Of a stretch of 64,000 nt of DNA, positions 47,966 through 59,029 are shown in pieces. The position numbers and the translations under genes are program-made. Each line of letters starts with the position of its first letter. Within the stretch, counting starts at the first letter, position 1. Under the pieces are notes generated by a model. The model ran no database searches. It had not been told where the DNA came from and saw only the letters and a program-made list of their open reading frames with translations. The stretch comes from Vigna angularis (taxonomy: Eukaryota > Streptophyta > Magnoliopsida > Fabales > Fabaceae), in contig NC_068972.1 in the NCBI RefSeq assembly GCF_016808095.1, positions 34,689,029 to 34,753,028 on the forward strand, given 5' to 3'.

Positions 47966-50629
47966 TGTCAGACCTCGGAAAAACGCACCCAAACCCCTGT
48001 CAGAGTCATTTAAAACGCACCCAAAACCCTCTGCGCGGACGCCAAGTGTCAAGCGAAGAGGATCCGAAAATCAGTTAGTGGAAAACAGGTGTCGACGGAA
48101 GGGGGGGCGTTCGTTTTGACGTGTGATGCAAAACTTGGATTTTCAGAAAATCTACTCCACTCTCTGCATGCACCCTCTTTTCAGATTTCTGAAGAAACTC
48201 ATTCTCTCCTCCTTCTCTCTACATCCTCTTCATCTTCTCTCTGAGAAAACACTTACTCTCTCCTCCGATCACTATTCTGGCACCGTAGGATCACTTCCGG
48301 CGTCCTAAGCTTTAGTTTGATCCGATTGGTTTCAAATTCTGAACGAGTAAGTTTTTCTTGTCTTAACCGTTCGTTCTTGTAAACATGCAAACCAAGTTCT
48401 GGTTGCATGAGCCCTTAGTTTTCTTCTGAACGAGTTTGGTCTGTTGTTTTACTTTGGATCGAAGAGTCGTTGAGCATTGAGGGTAGAAAGGATCGTAGTT
48501 CAGCTAACTGAGTCCCAGTCTGGAAACGTTCGTTCACGCTCAGAGGTAAGGGAAGCTTATTTAATTTAATTTGTATGCTGTTGAAATGTTTGAACGTTCG
48601 TTTAGTTGATTGAATGATTTTGATGCATGATGGTTGATATGATTGGATTGAATGAACGTTCGTTTATTTAATGAGATGAAATGAAATATGGCTGAGTTAT
48701 ATTATAATGTATGAAATATATGAAACTTATATGATATGGATTGTATGAAGTATGAAAGTCGATTATGATATGAATGTATAAAGTTATGAAACTATATGTT
48801 TAGAAATGAGACAGATATAAATGAATTCTGAATATGAAATTTCTCATATAAAATTGTACGTTCGTTACTGAACGGTCCTCGACCGTTCGGTTTTCTAGTG
48901 AATTTGGTTAGTGTTGGATTCTTTCATTTGGGAAGAATCCTATTTGAGAACGAGCGTTTGTATTTCAAGCCACTATGCTTGAGCGTTCGGCCAAGTATAG
49001 CTGTATATTGTTGGCCTGTTATAAATACGATCCTAGTAGTATATAAGTATAACTATCAAGCCTTTTCTCTTTCAGTATTAGTAGCATTTGGTTTCATACC
49101 AAGTGTTCGTCCTAAATAAGTGTTCGGTCTTACACCTAGCGCTCGTACTGAGTAGTGCCCGGTCTTACACCAAGCGCTCGTACTGAGTAGTGTTCGGTCT
49201 TACACCAAGCGCTCGTGCTCGTTTCCTTATATAACCTATCTTGATGAAAAATAACGTTCATCTAACTTCAATAGAATTTTCTTCTCTACCGTGCCCGGTC
49301 TTGGACTGGCATTCGGATTTCTTGATGTAAATTCAAATAAGCTAAACATTCTTAAGCGTTCGTTTTCTTCAGGTGAATCCTTCTAAAGTATTCTTCTATG
49401 AAAGTCTTGAAGTATATACGTCCATTTGGTTCCGGCTTAGAGCTTTAGTATTTGGCCTAGTTCTTTTTGCGTTCGGTTAGAACTCTCAAGGGACAGTTCA
49501 TCTAATTGACTCACTTTGTAAGTACCGTTCTAGTCCTTTTTGCGGTATGCAGTTGACCTCGGTTTCTTTTGTAATCCGATAGTAACCCTCTCGGTCTTAC
49601 TCTATTCTGGAACTGGAGACCTCTCTGTCTCGTTCCAAGCGTTCGTCCTCGTTCTGGGTGAGGATAGAACGTTCGGTATTTGGTGTCTTTATAAACCTTT
49701 GAACAAAGATGAAATTTAACTTATTGGCAATAAAGATGAATTTGAGAAAAGTGATAATGAAAGATGGAATTGAGAATGATTATGAATGAAATAAGAAGAG
49801 AATGTGATATGAATGAAATGATGTGAAGTTGAACGAGCGTTCCAGCGAGGAATGACTCATGGATGAATGTTGGAATTTGTAAAGTATGATTGTGGGAAGC
49901 TAATGCTAGCTGTTCATCCTGATGTTTCGTGGGTACTCGTCCTTACGTAGAGGAGGGTAGGTCATGTGTGGAAACGGCAGGAGGTCCCGTCCTTAGGGGT
50001 ACTTTGGATGAATAGGATTAACCTCGGGTGGCAGCTGATGATGAGTATTCCAGTTACTACATCACCCGGGTGCACGAACGCCTGTAGCTACGCATATTTC
50101 ATACAATCCGGACAGTCAGTCTAGTGATAGGCTTTGTATGATACGTACGTTGAAATTTATTTGGTGTTGGATTATTTGAAATGTATGTTTATGCATGAAT
50201 TAAATTACATAAGCTTACCCTGCGTTTTCCTGTCGTGTCTGGTTTTGTACGTCCGTCCTTGTCATTGCAATGATCATCCGTGTGGATGTGAGCAGAAGGA
50301 GACGAGCGGTTGGAAGAGGCGCTGGAAGAAGAAAATTTGGAAGAAGTTGAAGCAAAGATAGAATAGTAGAACGTTCGGTCCTTTGTCTAATTAATGAGGT
50401 GGTCGTTCAATCACCTTCCCTTTCGTTAAGAATGACCGTTCGGTATTTTTTCTTTTGTAAACCGTTCGGTCAGGTTTACTCATCTTGTACTGCTTAAATT
50501 TGTAAATCCTTTTAGTAAGGCCGTTCGGCCATGAGCGGACGCTCGACTCTAGTGTAAGATTGATTCTAGATTATTATTAATGTGATTATTCTAATATATA
50601 GTTTATTGCTGTATTTTTGGGATGTTACA
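47966..50629 (+). mobile_element. Large gypsy solo LTR (2.66 kb) with perfect TSD ATTAC
   Basis: Starts TGTCAGACCTCGG and ends TTTTGGGATGTTACA, flanked by ATTAC at 47961-47965 and 50630-50634. There is no coding interior. It is saturated with CGTTCG/GTTCGG words and contains a 35-bp tandem repeat. A CT-rich leader-like block (48140-48310) follows the U3-like part. This is the best preserved of the three related solo LTRs in the window. Confidence 0.9.
49121..49225. repeat. 35-bp tandem repeat, three units
   Basis: TGTTCGGTCTTACACC plus AAGCGCTCGTACTGAGTAG-type units start at 49121, 49156 and 49191, with a partial unit at 49104. It is inside the 47966-50629 LTR. Confidence 0.9.
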
Positions 50630-50634
50630 ATTAC

Positions 50635-51670
50635 CTTTCATTTTTTTTATTTTAAATTAAATTTTAAAATTATTAAAATATCTTTAGATTTAAAGTATAT
50701 TTTTTTAATGGAAATTTTTTTTAACTTAAAACTTGGTACACTTTACTAAAATGTAGTAACTAAAACAAATACCTTACATAAATTAGCAAATCATATATAT
50801 ATATATATATTCATGCATGTGAATTAAGATACAGTACGAAATCATGAAAAACGCACTCATTTCTTATTCTTAACGATGCACCTACAACTTAATTCTCCAA
50901 TTTGCTTCGTATTTGAAGTATTAGATCCTCATGCATGAGCTTTAAACGAATTTAACTTTTGACTTATTGATTGTGAAAAGTGCTTTTTTTTTATGTACTT
51001 TGAGAAGTTAACAACCCTTTTCCTTTGCTGAATGCTTACGCTATGAATCATTCTTTGATGCATATACCCTTGGATAAACCTTTAACCTTTTGACAAGTCT
51101 CATTTCCTTAAAAGACTTGTTTGAACTGTCTATAATATAAAGTGGGAAGGAATAACATGGGCTTGCATATCTCATCTGCCCACTTACGTGGAGTAAATAA
51201 TCTTAGTTTAGAGCTTAATAATTAACACATCTTACTCATTTTACCAACACATAGGAATATGTTCCTAGTGTGTTCAAGACTTGTCAAAGTTCTTCTAGTC
51301 TTCCTTATTCACTATTTTTATCAACAAATTACATTATTAATCATTTAATGAAAGAATCTTCCACTTTTATAACTATTTTTCTTAAAACTTTTAATATATT
51401 AATTGCTAGACAATGAATTCCATGCCGTGCTTTGTTTGGGAAAAAAAATTTACTTGCCAGAAAAAGAACAGGAAAAACACAATATAAAATGAAAATGACA
51501 TTTTTTTTTAGCTTAATATGTTTTAATCTTTTCATAGGTATTTTCAATTAAATTCATATTAAACTTTTTTGTTTTATCAAGTATTAAAAAAATTTATATT
51601 TTTATTTGAATATTTGTTGTTTAATTTTTCCGTTAATTGTATGACATGATTGTTGTATTAATATATGAGA
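50635..51670. other. Intergenic, no gene recognised
   Basis: AT-rich, with a short TA run at 50796-50809. No coding remnant or repeat edge seen. Confidence 0.6.
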
Positions 51671-51679
51671 TTTTATGAA

Positions 51680-53030
51680 GGTTTAATACCCAATTTTGTC
51701 CCTAGTTTGGTTTGCAAATCTCAATTTAGTCCCTCTTTAAAAAATTGTTTGAAATTGGTTCTTACTTTTAAATTTTTGAGTCAAAATAGTCCCTTCCGTT
51801 AAGTATAACTAAACGGAGTTAATGGGTTAATGATGTGGCACTATTTATTGATTACGTGTCAAAAAATATGCTTACGTGTTGGTTAATTAGGAAATAAATT
51901 AGGGAAGAAAGCATTTTATTCAGAAATGATTTTTTAATTGGGGAACAGATCCAGATCCAGCCCTCTGCCAAACCGGCCACCGCGCCTCTTCCGCTGCCTT
52001 CTCTTCTTCGCGCGCGAGGCCGACACACTCTCCTTCTGTCTACCGCGAAAAGCCCTCCGCCAAACCGGCCACGGCGCCTCTTCTGCGCCACTGCTTCGTC
52101 AACTCCAGCCACCGTGCCACTGCTTCTCCGATCCCGTCTGCTCTCTCCGACACCGGCAACCCAGGGAGGGGTTCGTCTTCATCGCACGTCCAAACCTCCA
52201 CCCGACTGGCAGCCGCAAGCCACCGGAGCCGTCGCCAGTCGAGGCGAAATCTCTCCTCCTCCGTCGCTCGTCACACGCGGGAAGTTCTCTCCCTTCTCCG
52301 TCCGTATGTCTCCCCCACCTCCACAAATTCCAAACTCATTCATCACTCCACATACAAATACTTCATCACCTCCGTTCACCCAAACCCCAAACTCACAAAG
52401 CACCTCCATAGCCACCAATCAAAGCTGCAGATCAGATTGAGAACCTGTGCCGTTCCCGCGCCCTCGAGGCCTTCCATCTCGATCCCTCCTGGTGGCCACC
52501 TCACCCACGGCTACTACACTTTCGGTGGGAAGAAGATCTGTCTAGGTTCAGAAATTTTCTAGGTTTGGATTTAGGGGAAGCTGAAAGAGAAGGTTCCCAA
52601 ATTGGGAAGTGAATCAAAGACAAAATTTGACTCCCCATCTTCCCAGGACAAATTCAGTGAACGTCATGTAAGCGAGGTCGAACGGAGGCAGAGGCGAAAA
52701 GGGAGTGGGTGGTGGCTACAGTGTGATGAAAGTGGGGCGAACGGAGTAACAGACAATATAATTTTTCACAATTTAAAAATGACAATATCCAGCTCAACCT
52801 TTGACAACTTAACATGTCAACGTATACAATATAAAAATAATATAAAAATGACACGTTATCACTGCATTATGCCAGATAATCACTCTCTTAACTCCGTTTG
52901 ATTATATTTAACGGAAGGGACTAATTTGACTCAAAAATTTAAAAATAAGAACCTATTTCAAACACTTTTGTAACGAGGGATTAAATTGAGATTTGCCAAC
53001 GAAACTAGGGACAAAATTGGGTATTAAACC
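51680..53030. mobile_element. Pack-MULE-like element with long TIRs and 9-bp TSD
   Basis: The left end GGTTTAATACCCAATTTTGT (CCCTAGTTTGGTTTGCAAAT follows) is matched in inverted form by the right end at 53030. The similarity runs about 130-150 bp inward, including the TTTAGTCCCTC and TCCGTTAA words. Flanks TTTTATGAA (51671-51679) and TTTTATAAA (53031-53039) agree at 8 of 9 bases, the target size of Mutator-like elements. The interior (51940-52740) is GC-rich and gene-like but encodes no transposase, which fits a non-autonomous gene-carrying MULE. Confidence 0.85.
52430..52540 (+). pseudogene. Captured serine hydroxymethyltransferase fragment with internal deletion
   Basis: 52430-52489 reads DQIENLCRSRALEAF, then HLDPS. 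After a frame change, 52491-52538 reads GGHLTHGYYTFGGKKI. In plant cytosolic SHMT these two blocks occur in this order but are separated by about 35-40 residues (the GVNVQPYSGSPANF region and beyond), which is missing here. The histidine-rich GGHLTHG segment belongs to the PLP-binding catalytic region. No stretch downstream of GGKKI continues the enzyme. The fragment lies within the MULE-like element at 51680-53030, so it is a transduplicated remnant, not a working gene. Confidence 0.8.
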
Positions 53031-53039
53031 TTTTATAAA

Positions 53040-54260
53040 TGACTTTTACATCATTACTAAAATTGAACATGAACAAATGTTAATCTCATCATTGATATAA
53101 ATGTATTAATTACAAAATCTCATAGTTTTTAACATGTAAAAATAAGTCAATAACGATGTAAAATAATCCTCACGTCATCTAATTAATGACAAAATTTAAA
53201 TGACACATGCCCAATTAAAATATATAAAATTTTAAATAATGAATACATCAAAATAATTTAATAGAGAGTATATTAAAAATACCCAAAATTTATGTGGGAC
53301 TTAAAATTTAATTAAGCATTTCTTATTTTTAATTTTTAACTTGGTTTTAAAATATTTTTAAAAAAATGTTCAACTTCTTTTAATTATATATAATTTAAAA
53401 AAAAAAACAGAAAATACTAAATTAGTAGTTCGAAATGTATCTTGGCTAGTAAATAATTATCTCTTCTTTACAAACACACAAACACTATCAAGAAGGTATT
53501 TTTTATCTTAGACAGTATTTTCTTTTCATCTTTTTTCTCTTACAATAACGGATCTTAGCATAATAAATCTTATTTTTTATATCACCTATTAATTTTTCTC
53601 ACATATTGAGGATAATGTTTATCAATATAGATTACACATGTGAACGTAAAAGCTCATCTTTTTGTTATTCGAACACGTTAATAATTAAAACTTATCTAAG
53701 CCATATATGTAAGATTAAATAATCAAAATTATGCCTTCACATGCTGAAGCACTCTGAATATATAATACTATAAAATGAACATGTTTTAATAATATTGAAT
53801 TTTTCTTTTTTAAACTTTCTGTGCATGCTAATTAACACCAATGGTTACATACGATCATACACTTAATTTGCTTAAAATTGTGATCTTTAACTTTCTGTGT
53901 CATGCTTAATCGCCAATGTTATAAATGATCATTTATTAATTCATTTATACGTATATATATACAAAGTAAGAATGCAATTAAATGATAAGATAAATGAAAA
54001 TACATAATTTACATAAGTTATTAACATAAAACAATAGACACACTCTTGCATGAAAAGTTAAGATAAGATTACTTAACATATATATACAGATGCATCCCCT
54101 AAGTTTACCATTCAAAAGTGAAAATTACACATTAAACTGTACCTATATTGCTTTAGTTTCCCTCACCAGTGTCTAACTAAGCATCACTAAACAAGTGGAA
54201 AATATATGTAGAACAAAAGTATGCACCCAAAAAATAAAAACATAGAAAATTATTTCTCAT
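53040..54260. other. Intergenic region 3' of the SMXL gene
   Basis: AT-rich with no coding remnant. The 200-300 bp next to 54260 probably include the 3'UTR and polyadenylation region of the minus-strand gene. Confidence 0.5.
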
Positions 54261-57082
54261 TCATACTTGAAACTTAATTTGGTTATCAACTAACTCCAGG
54301 ATCTCAGCAGTGACTTCATCTAGATGCACATTTTTTTGCGCATCAACTTCAATGGCCATGTTCAGATCCAAAGAAAGGCATGGAATTTTCTCTTCTGAGT
54401 TATTAAGATTATCTTTTTCCATGTTTTCATCAGAAGATGGAGAAGTAGTTCTTGCAGGAGAAGAGGCTTTTGACGCTGAACTAAAGTTTTCACAGCTGAA
54501 AATGACAATGGCATCCTTGAGAGGCACAGATTCACCACAAGGAAGGGTTATAGTTCCATTTTCAATTGCTTTCTTAACACCCTTTTTTGAAAAGTGATCA
54601 ACTTGCTCCAAATCTTCCATGAAGAACACCCTGTGAGGATTCTCATTCACAGCTTCTCCAAATCTCTGAAGATAACTGCCACCAAACTCATCTCGTGGTC
54701 TTTTATTTTTGGACTCCTCGTTCGTGGAATCACCACCTCTTGAGGTAGAAAAACTGCTTACACCAATGGGGACAAAGTTGCTGTAAGAGCCAAAGACAAC
54801 TTTAGCTAGCTCTTTTGAGACCATTTCTTTTGCTCGAGAATCCATACCTAGAAAGAAAAACCAAGTTTCTTGTCTATCTTCTCTCTTCACCAAGTGATTC
54901 TCTCCTTTTCTCATTCCTGACCTGGAAAGAAGCACACTGCTTGCAATCTCCTTAGCCATTTCTTTATTTTGTGGAACCTTTTTCTGCAATGCATCGCTGA
55001 GAATCTTTAGATTCTCGTCATTATGCTCTTTGAACATTTGAGTGCTATCCAAACCTTCAGCTGCCTCACTTGAAGAAGCAGAATTGGGACTAGAATTGGG
55101 ATTGGACAAAAGATCTGGCCTAGGAATGTTTCTCTCTGGCATGAACATTATCAAGTTACCTTCATAACACTCATCACTGACAGTAGTCTCAGTGTATAAC
55201 TGACATTCTTTAGGCACTTCTTTTGGTTCAGAAATGACTGGCCAATTTAGGTGGGTGAGATTGAAGCTAGACTTTCTTTCATGTGAAGAGGCTGAAGTAG
55301 GGGATGAAGGCGATGATGAAATGAACAAAAATTGTTTCTCAAGATTGGAGGGATAACCATGTGCTGAACTGCAGAAAGAGTTCCATTTCTTGCCTATTTC
55401 CTTAAGCTTAGAATTTTCCTGGTTCAAAACAAAAACACATAAACGTCAGTGCCAAGACTTTTGCTCATCAATTATAATACCTTATCATTGAGTATTTGGA
55501 ATCAAGAATGATTAACTAATTGTGATAATAACCTGATCATCCATCACGTGACTTCTCTCTTCCTTGCAATTTTTGAGCCATGTTGGCAAGCTAGTAGTGC
55601 AGTCTCTCTTGCTTATAGTAATACTATTGGCGATGCTTTTAGCTTCTTTTTCAAAATTCAATGAGCAATCTCTGCAGCAAGTTAAATGTTTGCGCACTTT
55701 GGCCCGTTCTTCAAAAGATTCCTTGAATGTTGCCTTGCTTCTCTCCTGAACTTGAAAATCACTGAAACAAAGAAAAACAAAAACCAAATAGTATCACTAC
55801 GAGGCATTCACTAGTAATAATAGTAACAGTAAGAGAATTCCAAGCAGAGAAATGTAGAATATATAAGAATGATAGTTAGTTACCTATCAAAATTTAAACC
55901 CAGGCTCAGGCTACCAACTGGAACTGTGAAAGGGTGAAGATCCCAAATAGTTTCAAGGGAAGGGTGACATGCTTTGCCCTTCATGTATGTTCTAAAAGTT
56001 GCAATCCCCATAAGCCACAATCTACCATTCTCCCCATTTCCACCGATTAATTTTTTAAGCTCCATCACCATATGCTCCACAGAACTGTAGTAGTTTGTTC
56101 TTTGCTCACAATAACTTGACCAGAACTCAAACAACCACTTGAGATCACCCAAGTATAGAATGAAGCCTCTTCCCACGTGACTTTTTACCAGGCTTCTAAG
56201 CTCTAGCAGTTTCCTTTCAACCTCCTCCTTGCTAATGTTCCTGAAGGAGAAAAGAGGAAGACTCACAAATTGCACAAACCTCAACTCTCCTTGAGGATTC
56301 TCCAACCTTTGCATCACTCCCCTAGCTACTCCCTCAGCACTAGCAAGACTCTCCCCAACAATTACCGTGTTTCTCCTCTTGCTCACAAGTGAATTCAAAG
56401 CACTTGTTACATCATCTACACCAGCAGTTTCATCATTAACATGGTCCACAGACTTGATAAATGAGCCCCCGAATTGACTAAAAGATCTTGGTGGGGACGT
56501 GTTCCTACCACCAAGAACTTGAAGCTTGGTGGTGTTTTCCTGGGAAGCTTGTTCTTGTGAACAAACGTCCATTGAAACAGCTTGTTCAACCCTGGTTTTG
56601 ACAAGGGCACTGGAGAAACCAGCTTCTCTCATGACCCTGCTAATGCTAGGGTCATCAAGGATAGAGACTATGAGCTGCTCCACCTCAATCTTCAAGGCCA
56701 AAATGGGTTGCTGCTGGTTCTCAATGGAACCACGGCGTTGGTGAGCCTGAGCTCGCTTGAAGGCTGCAACCAAGGCATTGGAGAGTGAGGGAGTGGCGGA
56801 ATATGAAGCACTCAGAAGAGGGCTTGGTGTGGAGGCTGGCAAACGGTTGAGGGAAACATTGAAGCAAAGTTCTAATGCCTTGTATTGGAGAGGATGAGAG
56901 TGGCACTGAAGGCAAGCTTTGCGGAGAAGGCCAGTGGAAGTAGCAAGCATGACAGTAGCAATATGAAGAGGTGTAACTTGAGCATGTCCTCTTCTTGTGG
57001 CAAGAGTAACAGCTTGCTTAACTAGGGTTGCAGCCTCTGGTGTCAAAGCCTGTAGCTGTATGCTGCAAACTCCTGCTCTCAT
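54261..57082 (-). CDS. SMXL3: SMAX1-LIKE protein, SMXL3 type (Clp-N / degenerate AAA repressor)
   Basis: Three exons: 57082-55884, 55761-55533 and 55418-54261, with AG/GT borders, giving 2,586 nt and 861 aa. Residues 1-168 form the double Clp-N region (RRGHAQVTPLHIATVML; HPLQYKALELCFNVSLNRLP; RREGF-type VMREAGFSSALVKTRVEQAV). The D1 P-loop position (VIVGESLASAEGV, about 240-252) lacks the lysine of Walker A, and the D2 position (FFFLGMDSRAKE) is also degenerate. The RGKT degron of strigolactone/karrikin targets is absent. LSLDLN near 824-829 is an EAR motif for TOPLESS corepressors. The absence of RGKT, together with the N-terminal text (AAFKRAQAHQRRGSIENQQQ), points to SMXL3. In Arabidopsis SMXL3/4/5 promote phloem formation independently of MAX2. 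The protein is expected to be nuclear. Slightly longer than Arabidopsis SMXL3 (about 815 aa). Confidence 0.93.
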
Positions 57083-57280
57083 CTTTCCAAAACTTTGCTT
57101 CTACCACAAAGAGAATTTGGAGTTTTGATTAAACCTAAAACTTGATGGATCTCAGTATTTTGGTTATGTTTAGAAGAAATAACTTAAATGGGGTTTGGTT
57201 CAAAGAGGTTCATAAAATTTTGGGTTGAAAGCAATAATAAGAGTTTAATGCTAAGATAGTGGTAGTATGAGGAAGAGGCA

Positions 57281-57300
57281 GATATATATTTATATATAGT
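57281..57300 (-). promoter_or_regulatory. TATA box region of the SMXL gene
   Basis: On the minus strand the text reads ACTATATATAAATATATATC about 200 bp upstream of the ATG at 57082, a strong TATATAAATA core. This implies a start site near 57260 and a 5'UTR of roughly 170-180 nt. A GA-repeat run (GAGAGAGAGAGAGAG on this strand, 57431-57449) lies about 140 bp further upstream. Confidence 0.6.
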
Positions 57301-57489
57301 GGTAGCTCATAGTAGTGCATTTGAGGACACCAAGACTAGTGTCTGCGCCATTGATATGATGAGGGTTTTGTGCCTTTCTTGTTGCTGAGGGAAATTTTGG
57401 CTTTGCATGTGAAAGTGGATTGCATGTGATGAAACTTTCTCTCTCTCTCTCTCTCTTTGGTATATAGGTAAAAGTTATTTGGATTATCA

Positions 57490-59025
57490 AAAGCTGCTTC
57501 TATTCAATCTTGTGGTACTATAAAATATGTTGCAAAGCAACAAGCTAGCTTTAATCACAGTGAATGGAATAATTGCTTTTGTCACAAATAAGCTCAAAAC
57601 TTGATGATGGAAAGACAAAGAGAAAAGAAGGTGAAAAAAAGAAAAGAGGGAAGTGTATAAAAGGAGGATGTTCTGCCAATAACGAGGTAGTGAGGAAAAA
57701 GAGGAGAGGACGGTCTGTCTGTTTGAATGGACAGTGAACAGTGGTTGTTGATTGGCTTTTCTTTTGTCTAATCTCGAGGAGATCAAGAATAATCCTTGAA
57801 TGATTGATGGAATAATGCTTCACTAGATCGAATAAAATACTAGCAAGTTTAGTATGACAGCATGTGAATGTTCTTCAAATGTGTCTCTTTGTGTTTCTCT
57901 TCTAACTTCTAATTCATTCCAAAAGTTGGCTTTCTTATACATTTAATATGTCCAAATCATGCTTGCATAAATAGATAGTCCTATAATAAGCTCACAAATT
58001 CGAAGAATGATATATATAGCACACGGAAAATGGCTCATATACATATTTAAAATCATGGGTTTTCTGTTGACTGATACACTGATAAATAAGATGACAAAAT
58101 AGATGATATAGTTCATACAATTTGTCGGCTTTCAGAAATGCAACAAAAGATCGCTAAAAGATGAAGTGGCATTTTATTGAATTTTAAACATGCTGTGCCA
58201 GAATTTTGCAAGTGAGAAGATTCATCGAACAACAACATAGGAGAAATATAATTTAGGGTTATCACTCCCGTTAAAAACTAGATCATTTATATCAAACTTT
58301 CCATATTGGTTGGTAAAAAATACCAAAGGAATGCATTATAATATTTAGATAAATAATATTTAAAGTCCATTATATAAGAAATTCACACAAAAAGTATTTT
58401 TTGTGTCGATAGATCATTATTGCATCTAACGTAAGAGTAAAATTTTATATTGCTTACAAAGAATCTATATATAAAAAGTCTATTTTTTCTTTTTAAATCT
58501 CCTTTTTTTTTTGGTTTTATGGTTTGTGTTGTCGTAGTTGTATGCTCTGGAGTTCATTGTCATCTTTATCCACCTTCATCATTTTCTTCCTATTGTGTGA
58601 CAACCCCTGCCTAGCTAGTCGCACGTTAGTAATCGCATCAAGTTGTGCTCACATCTTGCTCTATGACTACTACTGCCCGGAGTTGCATTGAGTGATTTTT
58701 ATTGGAGATTTTACATAGTTTAGATAAAGTAAATTTATGATATATAAGAAGGTGGAAATTGTAATTTATACAAGCGAATTTATGGTCTAAGTTAAACTTT
58801 ATTTTTTTAGGTCATATCAAATTATCTAAAGTCTTAGCTAAATTTTTTATTATTTGTTGGACCTATAATGTTCACTCTTATAGAAACTTTCATTAATATA
58901 CAATCTCACGTTTGAGATATATATCTCTCGGAATGAGGGGATGTGTTGGTGATCATTCCTTTGATCCACGGTAGTAAAGAGTGTAGGATAGATTTTTTCA
59001 TAATTTATTGATTCTGACTTTATTT
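57490..59025. other. Upstream region of the SMXL gene, no other gene recognised
   Basis: Includes the distal promoter. 58380-59000 may be decayed repeat sequence leading into the copia fragment. No coding remnant in 57490-59025. Confidence 0.5.
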
Positions 59026-59029
59026 TGGT

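Noticed and set aside
51938..52440. 157- and 108-codon frames in the MULE interior as genes
   Set aside because: Proline/serine-rich text from GC-rich DNA without a motif. The only recognisable coding text is the SHMT fragment just downstream.
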